From positions 1-37,543 of the forward strand of contig NZ_POQU01000032.1 of the NCBI RefSeq assembly GCF_002938425.1: DNA of 37,543 nucleotides, written 5' to 3'. This stretch comes from Blastococcus atacamensis (GTDB lineage: Bacteria > Actinomycetota > Actinomycetes > Mycobacteriales > Geodermatophilaceae). The translations under genes were made by a program, and so were the position numbers. Below, piece by piece: positions 7,820-16,923 of this stretch. The notes beneath the pieces were generated by a model. That model made no database searches, was not told the DNA's origin, and saw nothing but the letters and a program-made list of their open reading frames with translations. Every line of letters starts with the position of its first letter. Positions within the stretch are counted from its first letter, which is position 1.

Positions 7820-10405
7820 TCAGCCCTCGGCCACCGGGGCCAGGACGACGTCGACCCGCAGCTCGCCCTCGCCGGCCTCGATCGTCAGCGAGCTGATCCG
7901 GCCGGCGTTCGCCAGATCGGTCCGGGCTGCCTCGACCAGCGGCACCTGCTCGGCCGGTGCGGTCACCGTGGCGGTCTCCACCTCGGCGCGCATCGACTGC
8001 TTGGCGTCGGACTTGGCCTTTCGCACCCCGGCCAGCGCGGCGGCGACGGCCGGGATCACCGCGGGGTCGCCGTCGACCGGCAGCTCGGACGCGGCCGGCC
8101 ACGGCGAACGGTGCACCGAGCCGGTCTGCCACCACGACCACACCTCGTCGGTGACGAACGGCAGCACCGGCGCGAACAGCCGCAGCTGCACGTCCAGCGC
8201 CACCGCCAGCGCCGCCTGCGCGGAGACCGCCTCCGGGCCGGAGCCGTACGCCCGGGTCTTCACCAGCTCCACGTAGTCGTCGCAGAACGACCAGAAGAAC
8301 GCCTCGGCGACCTCGAGGGCCCGCGTGTAGTTGTAGGCGTCCAGCGCGGCGGTCGCCTCGTCCACGACCCGGGCCAGCCCGGCGAGCAGCGCCCGGTCGA
8401 TCGGCTCGGTCACGTCGGCCGGCGTGAGCGACGCCGAGGCGCCCAGGCCCAGCACGAACTTGCCGACGTTGAGGATCTTCATGGCCAGCCGCCGGCCGAC
8501 CTTCATCTGCGCCTCGTCGAACGGTGAGTCCGCACCCGGGCGGGCGCCGGCCGCGCGCCAGCGCACCGCGTCGGTGCCGTAGCGCTCGAGGACGTCGATC
8601 GGCGTCGTCGCGTTGCCCTTGGACTTCGACATCTTCTTGCGGTCGGGGTCGACCACGAAGCCGGAGATCGTGGCGTGGGTCCACGGTGCGGCGCCGTGCT
8701 GGAAGTGCGCCCGGACGACCGTGGAGAACAGCCAGGTGCGGATGATGTCGTGCGCCTGGGGCCGCTGGTCCATCGGGAAGACCTTGGCGAACAGCTCCGG
8801 GTCGGTGTCCCAGCCCGAGGCGACCTGCGGCGACAGCGAGGACGTCGCCCAGGTGTCCATGACGTCGGGGTCGGCGATGAACCCGCCCGGCTTGCCGCGC
8901 TGGTCCTCGGTGAAGCCCTCGGGCACGTCGGAGGACGGGTCGACCGGCAGCGACGCCTCGGGGGCGAGCAGAGGCTCGTCGTGGATGGGCTCGCCCTCGG
9001 AGTCCAGCCGGTACCAGACCGGGAACGGGACGCCGAAGAACCGCTGACGGCTGATCAGCCAGTCGCCGTTGAGGCCCTCGACCCAGTTGTCGTAGCGGTG
9101 CCGCATGTGCTCGGGCACCCACTGGATCTCCCGGCCGCGGGCGATGAGGGCGTCGCGCAGGTCGGCGTCCCGGCCGCCGTTGCGGATGTACCACTGGCGC
9201 GTGGTGACGATCTCCAGCGGGCGCTCGCCCTTCTCGAAGAACTTCACCGGGTGGGTGATCTGCTTCGGCTCGCCGTCCAGGTCGCCCGACTCCCGCAGCA
9301 GCTCCACGATCCGCTGCTGGGCACTGAACACGGTCTTTCCGGCCAGCTCGTCGTACGGGGACGCACCCACGCCCTGCGGCGGGTCGGCGAGCAGCCGGCC
9401 GTCCCAGCCGATGATCGGCCGGGTCGGCAGCTGCAGCTCGCGCCACCAGGTGACGTCGTTGAGGTCGCCGAAGGTGCAGATCATCGCGATGCCCGAGCCC
9501 TTGTCCGGCTCCGCGAGGCGGTGGGCGACGACCGGCACCTCGACGCCGAACAGCGGCGTCGTCACCGTCGTGCCGAACAGCGGCTGATACCGCTCGTCAT
9601 CGGGGTGGGCGACCAGCGCGACGCACGCGGGCAGCAGCTCGGGGCGGGTCGTCTCGATGAACACGGGGCCATCGGCGCCGTGGAAGGCGATCCGGTGGTA
9701 GGCGCCGGGCCGCTCTCGGTCCTCGAGCTCGGCCTGCGCGACCGCGGTGCGGAACGTGACGTCCCACAGCGTGGGGGCTTCCTGGGCGTAGGCCTCCCCG
9801 CGGGCCAGGTTGTTCAGGAACATCCGCTGAGCGGTGGCCCGGGAGCTCTCCGAGATCGTCCGGTAGACGTTGGACCAGTCGACCGACAGCCCCACGCGAC
9901 GCCAGAGCCTCTCGAACTCGGCCTCGTCCTCCTCGGTCAGCTGCATGCACAGCTCGACGAAGTTGCGGCGGGACACCGGGATCTGGTCCTTGCCGGGCTT
10001 CTCCGGTGGCTGGAAGGACGGGTCGTAGGGCAGCCCCGGGTCGCACCGCACGCCGTAGTAGTTCTGCACCCGGCGCTCGGTCGGCAGGCCGTTGTCGTCC
10101 CAGCCCATCGGGTAGTAGACGTGCTTGCCCCGCATCCGCTGGTAGCGGGCGACGATGTCGGTGTGGGTGTAGCTGAACACGTGGCCCACGTGCAGCGAGC
10201 CGCTCGCCGTCGGCGGGGGAGTGTCGATCGAGTAGATCTGCTCGCGCGGGACCTGGAGCGCGGCCTCGCGGTCGAAGCCGTAGGTGTCCTGCTCCGCCCA
10301 GCGCGCGATCCACTTGTCCTCGAGGCCGTCGAGGGTCGGCTTCTCGGGTACGGCGACGGTCGCAGCCGGGGCAGCAGTGTCCGGGATCGCGATGTCGTCA
10401 GCCAT
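7820..10405 (-). CDS. valS: Valine--tRNA ligase, alternative (non-E. coli) type
   Basis: An 861-residue class I aminoacyl-tRNA synthetase that charges tRNA-Val. The HIGH motif is HVGH at residues 72-75 in [18 protein letters not shown], and KMSKS is at 591-595. The editing domain shows ETTRPELLP and AHPDDERY. After the HIGH region the text reads [19 protein letters not shown]. Typical bacterial ValRS has PGxDHAGIATQ there, so this looks like the alternative ValRS family. The start ATG 10405 lies 7 nt after a TAGACT box and lacks a ribosome binding site, suggesting a leaderless mRNA. In Mycobacterium and Streptomyces valS is co-directional with folC; here it is divergent. The C-terminus is short and lacks a long coiled coil. 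Confidence 0.95.
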   Translation of the reverse strand: MADDIAIPDTAAPAATVAVPEKPTLDGLEDKWIARWAEQDTYGFDREAALQVPREQIYSIDTPPPTASGSLHVGHVFSYTHTDIVARYQRMRGKHVYYPMGWDDNGLPTERRVQNYYGVRCDPGLPYDPSFQPPEKPGKDQIPVSRRNFVELCMQLTEEDEAEFERLWRRVGLSVDWSNVYRTISESSRATAQRMFLNNLARGEAYAQEAPTLWDVTFRTAVAQAELEDRERPGAYHRIAFHGADGPVFIETTRPELLPACVALVAHPDDERYQPLFGTTVTTPLFGVEVPVVAHRLAEPDKGSGIAMICTFGDLNDVTWWRELQLPTRPIIGWDGRLLADPPQGVGASPYDELAGKTVFSAQQRIVELLRESGDLDGEPKQITHPVKFFEKGERPLEIVTTRQWYIRNGGRDADLRDALIARGREIQWVPEHMRHRYDNWVEGLNGDWLISRQRFFGVPFPVWYRLDSEGEPIHDEPLLAPEASLPVDPSSDVPEGFTEDQRGKPGGFIADPDVMDTWATSSLSPQVASGWDTDPELFAKVFPMDQRPQAHDIIRTWLFSTVVRAHFQHGAAPWTHATISGFVVDPDRKKMSKSKGNATTPIDVLERYGTDAVRWRAAGARPGADSPFDEAQMKVGRRLAMKILNVGKFVLGLGASASLTPADVTEPIDRALLAGLARVVDEATAALDAYNYTRALEVAEAFFWSFCDDYVELVKTRAYGSGPEAVSAQAALAVALDVQLRLFAPVLPFVTDEVWSWWQTGSVHRSPWPAASELPVDGDPAVIPAVAAALAGVRKAKSDAKQSMRAEVETATVTAPAEQVPLVEAARTDLANAGRISSLTIEAGEGELRVDVVLAPVAEG

Positions 10406-10412
10406 GGGGCTC

Positions 10413-10418
10413 AGTCTA
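10413..10418 (-). promoter_or_regulatory. valS -10 box, leaderless (TAGACT)
   Basis: On the minus strand TAGACT is followed by 7 nt and the valS ATG. The intergenic region to folC is only 42 bp, so the two divergent promoters are packed back to back. Confidence 0.6.
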
Positions 10419-10434
10419 GGAACTGCGCCCCTGG

Positions 10435-10440
10435 CATCCT
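10435..10440 (+). promoter_or_regulatory. Possible folC -10 box (CATCCT)
   Basis: CATCCT sits 7 nt before the folC ATG, the spacing seen at the other leaderless starts, but the hexamer is a weaker match. A GAGCAGG stretch just before the ATG could instead be a poor ribosome binding site. Confidence 0.3.
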
Positions 10441-10447
10441 GAGCAGG

Positions 10448-11803
10448 ATGAGCAACGGCAGCACCGGTGACCTCGCCCGGGTGGAGAACGAGCTCCTGGC
10501 ACGGTGGCCGGAGACCCGGCTCGAGCCCTCGCTCACCCGCATCAACGCCCTGGTCGACCTGCTCGGGTCGCCGCACCGCGCGATGCCGGTGATCCAGGTG
10601 GCCGGCACCAACGGCAAGACGACGACGGCGCGCATGATCGACGAGCTGCTGCGCGGCTTCGGCCTGCGCGTGGGCCGCTTCACCAGCCCGCACCTGCAGT
10701 CCATGCGCGAGCGGATCGTCCTCGACGGGCAGTCGGTGAGCGCCGAGCGCTTCGTCGAGACCTACGAGGACATCGCGCCGTACGTGCAGATGGTCGACGC
10801 CGCCGGCGAGGTCCCGATGTCGTTCTTCGAGGTGATGGTGGGCATGGCGTACGCCCTCTTCGCCGACGCCCCGGTCGACGTCGCCGTGATCGAGGTCGGC
10901 ATGGGCGGCACCTGGGACGCCACCAACGTGGCCGACGCACGCGTCGCCGTCGTCACCCCGGTCGACATGGACCACGCCGAGTACCTGGGGCCCGACGTCC
11001 CGACGATCGCGGGGGAGAAGGCCGGGATCATCAAGGCCGACTCCATCGCCGTGCTCGCCCACCAGCAGCCCGGGGCCCTCGACGCGCTCGTGCGCCGCGC
11101 GGTCGAGGTCGAGGCGGTCGTCGCCCGCGAAGGCACCGAGTTCGGCGTGCTGGAGCGCAAGGTCGCCGTCGGCGGTCAGCAGGTGCGGCTGCAGGGGCTC
11201 GGCGGCGAGTACGACGAGGTGTTCCTGCCGTTGTTCGGCCAGTACCAGGCGCAGAACGCGGCGACGGCGCTGGCCGCGGTCGAGGCATTCCTCGGCGCAG
11301 GCGCGGCGACCGGCCCGATCGAGCAGGAGACCGTGCGCGCGGCGTTCGCCGGCGTCCGCTCGCCCGGCCGGCTGGAGAAGGTGCGGACCAGCCCCACGGT
11401 GCTGGTCGACGCCGCGCACAACCCGGCCGGCATGACGGCGACCGTCGAGGCGATCCGGGAGTCCTTCGACTTCACCCGGCTCATCGGCGTCGTCGGCGCG
11501 GTGCACGGCAAGGACGTCATGGCCATGCTCGCCGCGCTCGAGGACGTGTGCGCGGAGGTGGTCATCACCCAGAACAGCTCCGCCCGGTCGATCCCGGCCG
11601 ACGAGCTGGGTGCGCTGGCCGTCGAGATCTTCGGCGCCGACCGGGTCAGCGTCTCGCCGCGGCTCTCCGAGGCGGTCACCGAGGCGATCGAGCTGGCCGA
11701 AGCCGGCCCGGACGACGCGCTGGGCGGCTCGGGCGTGCTCGTGACCGGCAGCGTCATCACCGCGGGAGAGGCGCGCAGCCTCTTCGCCGGCGGCGGGTCG
11801 TGA
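10448..11803 (+). CDS. folC: Folylpolyglutamate synthase / dihydrofolate synthase
   Basis: A 451-residue Mur-ligase-type enzyme. It adds glutamate to folates and probably also to dihydropteroate, the last steps that make and retain cellular folate. The ATP-binding P-loop is GTNGKTT at residues 53-59. The family markers [33 protein letters not shown] with GEKAGIIK, and [10 protein letters not shown] (the start of the C-terminal domain) appear in order. Length is normal. The ATG at 10448 opens the gene just after the divergent valS promoter. Its stop overlaps the next start as GTGA, so DUF4233 is translationally coupled. The folC-DUF4233-ndk order is conserved in actinobacteria. Confidence 0.96.
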   Translation: MSNGSTGDLARVENELLARWPETRLEPSLTRINALVDLLGSPHRAMPVIQVAGTNGKTTTARMIDELLRGFGLRVGRFTSPHLQSMRERIVLDGQSVSAERFVETYEDIAPYVQMVDAAGEVPMSFFEVMVGMAYALFADAPVDVAVIEVGMGGTWDATNVADARVAVVTPVDMDHAEYLGPDVPTIAGEKAGIIKADSIAVLAHQQPGALDALVRRAVEVEAVVAREGTEFGVLERKVAVGGQQVRLQGLGGEYDEVFLPLFGQYQAQNAATALAAVEAFLGAGAATGPIEQETVRAAFAGVRSPGRLEKVRTSPTVLVDAAHNPAGMTATVEAIRESFDFTRLIGVVGAVHGKDVMAMLAALEDVCAEVVITQNSSARSIPADELGALAVEIFGADRVSVSPRLSEAVTEAIELAEAGPDDALGGSGVLVTGSVITAGEARSLFAGGGS

Positions 11804-12207
11804 CGGCTCCCGATCCGCTGCGGGCCGCGAAGGCGCTGCGGGGTGCCGCGGCCGCGGTCCTGGTGCTGGAGGGCCTGGCCGTCCTCTTCGTGCCGCGCGG
11901 CATCGCGCAGACCGAGGAGGGCCTCGGGGGAGTCCGGCTCACCCTGCTGCTCGTGCTCTCCCTGATCCTGATCGTGGCCAGCGGGGTGCAGCGGCGGGAG
12001 CGCGGCCTGGTCATCGGCACCGCACTCCAGGTGCCGTTGCTGCTCACCGGCCTGATGAACGCCGTCATGTGGTTCGTCGGGGGCGCTTTCGTGCTCATCT
12101 GGGTCTACCTGCTGCAGGTGCGCAAGGAGCTGGTCGGCAGCCGGTTCGCCCCCGTGCCGGCGGCCCGGACGGGGAACGCGGACGGCGGGGGTGCGGGCAC
12201 CACGTAG
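11800..12207 (+). CDS. DUF4233 family small membrane protein
   Basis: 135 residues from GTG 11800, which overlaps the folC stop codon. Four hydrophobic segments are visible, near residues 14-32, 44-61, 69-84 and 86-106, with [15 protein letters not shown] between the first two. The C-terminal 30 residues are polar and Gly-rich. This is the counterpart of the uncharacterised membrane protein found between folC and ndk across actinobacteria (Rv2446c in M. tuberculosis, by memory). Function is unknown. The conserved location and coupling to folC suggest co-expression with folate and nucleotide genes but do not prove a link. Its stop codon TAG is part of the TAGGCT box for ndk. Confidence 0.85.
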   Translation: MTAPDPLRAAKALRGAAAAVLVLEGLAVLFVPRGIAQTEEGLGGVRLTLLLVLSLILIVASGVQRRERGLVIGTALQVPLLLTGLMNAVMWFVGGAFVLIWVYLLQVRKELVGSRFAPVPAARTGNADGGGAGTT

Positions 12208-12210
12208 GCT
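12205..12210 (+). promoter_or_regulatory. ndk -10 box overlapping the DUF4233 stop (TAGGCT)
   Basis: TAGGCT begins with the TAG stop of DUF4233 and is followed by 8 nt and the ndk GTG. No ribosome binding site is visible in between. It would allow ndk to be transcribed on its own as a leaderless mRNA. Confidence 0.5.
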
Positions 12211-12218
12211 CCGGCCCC

Positions 12219-12629
12219 GTGACTGAACGCACTCTCGTCCTGGTCAAGCCCGACGGCGTCGCTCGTGGTCTCGTGGGCGAGGTGATCACCCGGCTCGAGC
12301 GCAAGGGCCTGCGCCTGGTGGCCGCCGAACTGCGCACGCTGCCTCGCGAGGTCGCCGAGACGCACTACGCCGAGCACAGCGAGCGGCCCTTCTTCGGGGA
12401 CCTCGTCGAGTTCATCACCGGCGGCCCGCTCCTCGCGCTGGTGGTCGAGGGCCCGCGGGCCATCGAGGCCTTCCGCGCGCTGGCCGGCGCCACCGACCCG
12501 GTCAAGGCCACCCCGGGCACCATCCGCGGCGACTTCGCCCTCGAGGTCCAGAACAACATCGTGCACGGCTCCGACTCGCCCGAGTCCGCCGCGCGCGAGA
12601 TCGGTCTGTTCTTCCCCGGCCTCGCCTAG
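12219..12629 (+). CDS. ndk: Nucleoside diphosphate kinase
   Basis: A 136-residue enzyme that equalises nucleoside triphosphate pools by transferring the gamma phosphate through a phosphohistidine. The catalytic histidine is H116 in NIVHGSDS. The N-terminus [20 protein letters not shown], the motif [11 protein letters not shown] and the nucleotide-binding TPGTIRGDF are all present. Length is that of the standard hexameric bacterial enzyme. The GTG start at 12219 gives exactly the family N-terminus. Gap to DUF4233 is 11 nt. A strong hairpin lies directly downstream, ending the folC-DUF4233-ndk unit. Confidence 0.97.
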   Translation: MTERTLVLVKPDGVARGLVGEVITRLERKGLRLVAAELRTLPREVAETHYAEHSERPFFGDLVEFITGGPLLALVVEGPRAIEAFRALAGATDPVKATPGTIRGDFALEVQNNIVHGSDSPESAAREIGLFFPGLA

Positions 12630-12635
12630 GACTCC

Positions 12636-12672
12636 GCTCGTGGCGGCCCCCTCGTAGGGGCCCGCCACGAGC
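12636..12672. terminator. Terminator after ndk
   Basis: An 11-bp stem (12636-12646 with 12662-12672) continues, past one bulged C, into a CCCC/GGGG extension around a 6-nt loop. It starts 6 nt after the ndk stop and lies between convergent genes, so it may serve both strands. Confidence 0.78.
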
Positions 12673-12701
12673 TCGCGAGTGGTGGGGGACGAGGGGGTCC
12701 T

Positions 12702-13211
12702 TCAGCAGAAGTCGGCGTCGGCGGGCTCGTCGGGGGCGGTCCACGCCAGGTTCCAGGACGGCAGGATCCAGCCCGCGAACCAGAGCAGGAAGCCCAGGCA
12801 GAGCGCCGGCGTGACGTGCCCGGTGAGGGCGACGACCGCGACGGCCGCGCACCAGGCGGCGAGGTGCAGCGCGAGGCTCGGCCAGACCGTGGCGCCGAGG
12901 GACTGCTCGTGCTGCCGTCGCTGGTGCTCGTCGAGCGATCGGTCGCTGCGGTCGAACACCCCGCGGATGCCGAGGTTCAGCACCGAGTGCAGCGGGATGA
13001 AGGCCACCATCCCGGCGGTCCAGACGACGAGGAACCAGGTCGACCAGCCGTCGTCGGTCATGGCCGCCAGCACGGTGCAGGCGACGAGCGCGGCCAGCAG
13101 CACGGCCTGGGCGACGACGGCCAGGTGGCGGACCTGCCGCGAGCGGGCCCAGGCGTAGCGGCCGTCGTCGAAGGTGCGGGCGAGGTAGGTCTGCTCGGGG
13201 GAGATGCTCAC
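12702..13211 (-). CDS. Four-helix membrane protein paired with XRE regulator
   Basis: 169 residues with four probable membrane helices, near residues 28-50, 58-76, 108-127 and 132-152. A charged central loop (FDRSDRSLDEHQRRQHEQS, about 87-105) separates helices two and three. No catalytic motif is recognised. The ATG at 13211 overlaps the stop of the upstream XRE gene by 4 nt (ATGA), so the two are translationally coupled. Small XRE regulators followed by a short multi-pass membrane protein are a recurrent but poorly characterised bacterial arrangement. A role as sensor or partner of the regulator is inference. It is convergent with ndk and ends in a cysteine after an acidic tail. Confidence 0.7.
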   Translation of the reverse strand: MSISPEQTYLARTFDDGRYAWARSRQVRHLAVVAQAVLLAALVACTVLAAMTDDGWSTWFLVVWTAGMVAFIPLHSVLNLGIRGVFDRSDRSLDEHQRRQHEQSLGATVWPSLALHLAAWCAAVAVVALTGHVTPALCLGFLLWFAGWILPSWNLAWTAPDEPADADFC

Positions 13212-13474
13212 GACGTCCTCCTGAGGAGTTCCTGGCTGAGCGAGGGCAACGGGTCGAGTGAGAACACCGCTTCCACCGGCAGGCCGAAGAAGCGGGCGAT
13301 GCGCAGGGCCAGCGCCAGCGAGGGGCTGTACTCGCCGCGCTCCACGTAGCCGATCGTCTGCGGGTGGACGCCGACGGCGTCGGCGAGTTCCTTCCGGCTC
13401 ACCCCGCGGTCGGCCCTCAGCACCGCGATGCGGTCGTGGACTTTGTCCGCCTCGGACTTCGGCTGTCGCCCCAT
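13208..13474 (-). CDS. XRE-family HTH transcriptional regulator
   Basis: 88 residues: essentially one Cro/C1-type helix-turn-helix domain at about residues 14-68. The pattern is IAVLRADRGVSRKELADAVG, then PQTIGYVERGEYSPSLALAL and a helix ending in FFGLPVEAVF. A basic N-terminus (GRQPKSEADK) precedes it. The ATG at 13474-13472 is the first in frame after an AT-rich promoter region. The next gene overlaps by 4 nt and encodes a membrane protein. Proteins of this size usually bind a palindrome in their own promoter, and an imperfect inverted repeat lies at 13484-13501, directly upstream. Autoregulation is inferred. The ligand or signal is unknown. Confidence 0.88.
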   Translation of the reverse strand: MGRQPKSEADKVHDRIAVLRADRGVSRKELADAVGVHPQTIGYVERGEYSPSLALALRIARFFGLPVEAVFSLDPLPSLSQELLRRTS

Positions 13475-13483
13475 GAGACGAAA

Positions 13484-13501
13484 CGTACTATTATTGCTAC
13501 G
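13484..13501 (-). promoter_or_regulatory. AT-rich promoter/operator of the XRE operon
   Basis: CGTA-N10-TACG, with the central bases all but one A or T, lies 9 nt upstream of the XRE ATG. AT richness is rare in this sequence. On the minus strand it contains CAATAAT and TAATAGT, which can serve as -10 boxes. A plausible autoregulatory operator. Confidence 0.45.
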
Positions 13502-13540
13502 ACAGTGGAAGTGGGCGGCCGACGACGACGTCGTGGCGGC

Positions 13541-13747
13541 TCAGCGCGAGGAGCGCACGACCGCGATCGCCACCAGCACGATCCCCGCGATCAGTCCCAC
13601 CCAGCACAGCAGCAGCATCGCGCCCTCGGCGCTGCCGCGCGTGGACTCCTGCGCGAAGCCCAGCCACATCAGCCCGAGGACCGACAGCAGTGCGACGACC
13701 CCGCCTCCCAGCGCGAGCGCGCCGGTCCGTGATGTCCGCTGCTCCAC
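13541..13747 (-). CDS. Small two-helix membrane protein
   Basis: 68 residues from GTG 13747-13745, selected because GAGGAGA lies about 6 nt upstream on the minus strand. Two hydrophobic helices are visible, about residues 10-28 and 37-60, separated by FAQESTRGSAEGA. The C-terminus is basic (VVRSSR). I recognise no family. It precedes the XRE gene on the same strand by 66 nt, but an AT-rich promoter lies between, so it may be an independent unit. A CAGACT sequence at 13776-13771 (minus strand) could be its -10 box. Longer upstream starts exist in frame but are less likely, since they extend into the divergent promoter. Confidence 0.55.
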   Translation of the reverse strand: MEQRTSRTGALALGGGVVALLSVLGLMWLGFAQESTRGSAEGAMLLLCWVGLIAGIVLVAIAVVRSSR

Positions 13748-13865
13748 TGCGATCTCCTCGCCTCGGTCGGAACGGTCAGTCTGCCCCGCCCACCCCACGG
13801 CACGCCGCGCTGGGATGGCCCGGCCACCTCCCGGGCGAGGGGAGGGCACGCCGCGAGGGGGCGGC

Positions 13866-13871
13866 TACCCT
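13866..13871 (+). promoter_or_regulatory. -10 box for radical SAM gene (TACCCT)
   Basis: TACCCT is followed by 9 nt and the ATG at 13881, with no ribosome binding site. This suggests a leaderless or nearly leaderless transcript. Confidence 0.5.
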
Positions 13872-13880
13872 GGACCGGTC

Positions 13881-15823
<1,943 letters not shown>

Positions 15824-15824
<1 letters not shown>

Positions 15825-16591
15825 TGGCCCGTCAGCCCGAGGGTCCGCCCCCGCCGCCGACGGTCCAGAAGCTCCGCATCCGGTACGCCAAGCGAGGCCG
15901 CCTGCGGTTCGCCTCGCACCGCGACCTCGCCCGCGCCCTGGAGCGGGCGCTGCGGCGGGCGCAGGTGCCGATGGCGTTCTCGGCCGGGTTCAGCCCGCAC
16001 CCCAAGATCTCCTACCTGGGGGCCGCGCCCACCGGCTCGGCGAGCGAGGCGGAGTACTTGGAGATCGGGCTGGCGCGGCGTTGCGACCCGGAGGCCGTCC
16101 GCGCGGCGCTGGACGCCGCGCTACCGGTCGACATCGCCGTCCTGGAGGCCGTCGAGGCCGCCGAGGGCACCGGATCGCTGGCCGACCGGATCGACACGTC
16201 GGTGTGGCGGCTGGAGCTGCCCGGCCTGGGCCTGGCCGAGCTCCAGTCGGCCGTGGCGAGCTTCCTCGCCCGCGACGTCGTCACTGTCGCGAAGCGCACC
16301 AAGAACGGGCTCAAGGACATCGACGCCCGCCCGGCCGTGGCCAGCGCGTCGGCGGCCGAAGAGGCAGGTTGTGCCATACTGCACATGGTCGTCCGGCAGG
16401 GAACGCCCGCTGTACGACCTGACGACGTGTTGGCCGCCCTGGCTGCCGTCGCCGACCTGCGCCCGCCGTCGCCCCCACGGGCCGTGCGTGTGGCGCAGGG
16501 CCGGCTCGACGACACCGGGACCGTGGCTGACCCGCTCGGTCCCGACCGCATGGCGAGCACCCGCTGCCAGGGGGAGCCCGCGACGGTCTGA
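15824..16591 (+). CDS. TIGR03936 radical SAM-linked protein (DUF2344)
   Basis: A 255-residue protein starting at ATG 15824 within the TGATG overlap with the radical SAM gene. The family signature is clear: LRIRYAKRGRLRFASHRDL, then RRAQVPMAFSAGFSPHPKIS and LGAAPTGSASEAEYLEI. The family is nearly always next to, or fused with, TIGR03960, so the two probably act as one enzyme system with this subunit helping substrate binding. Its resemblance to pseudouridine-synthase/RNA-binding folds is only suggestive. The C-terminus after about residue 200 is Pro- and Ala-rich. A rare ATA codon within the gene (16376-16378) coincides with a possible internal promoter for rne. Confidence 0.9.
16372..16380 (+). 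promoter_or_regulatory. Possible extended -10 promoter inside the TIGR03936 gene
   Basis: TGCCATACT has the form of an extended -10 (TGN followed by CATACT). It uses an ATA isoleucine codon, which is unexpected in such a GC-rich gene. It could drive rne, giving a leader of about 540 nt. No -35 is visible. Confidence 0.35.
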
Positions 16592-16923
16592 CCGGACGGA
16601 GCCTGAGGAGGCCTCGCGCCGTCGAGCGGCACGGCTGCCAGACGTGACGCGCCCGTTCCGAGCCACCCGGCCCGGACGCCCCAGACCACCGCAGCACCGG
16701 CACCACCGAGCTCCACCGCATCCAGCAGCACCGGGTGCGGGCACCCCCGCTCCACGGCCCTGGCCGCGGCAACCGCCGCGCGAGAGCCGCATCAGACTTC
16801 CGCAGGACGAGCCTGACCGCCGTACCCCGCGCGGCGGCTCGGCCCGCCCAACCCGTGCTCCTGCGCGGCCGCCAGTCGAACCGATCGGCGCCCGGGAGCA
16901 CCACACAGGAGGCGAGAACCCTC
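16592..16923 (+). other. 332-base leader/intergenic region before rne
   Basis: No gene is supported here; frames in both strands are only GC-driven. The stretch is C-rich with few long symmetrical stems and ends in an AGGAGG site at 16907-16912. It is likely the 5' untranslated region of rne. E. coli rne has a 361-nt leader used for autoregulation, and a similar role here would be inference. Confidence 0.5.
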
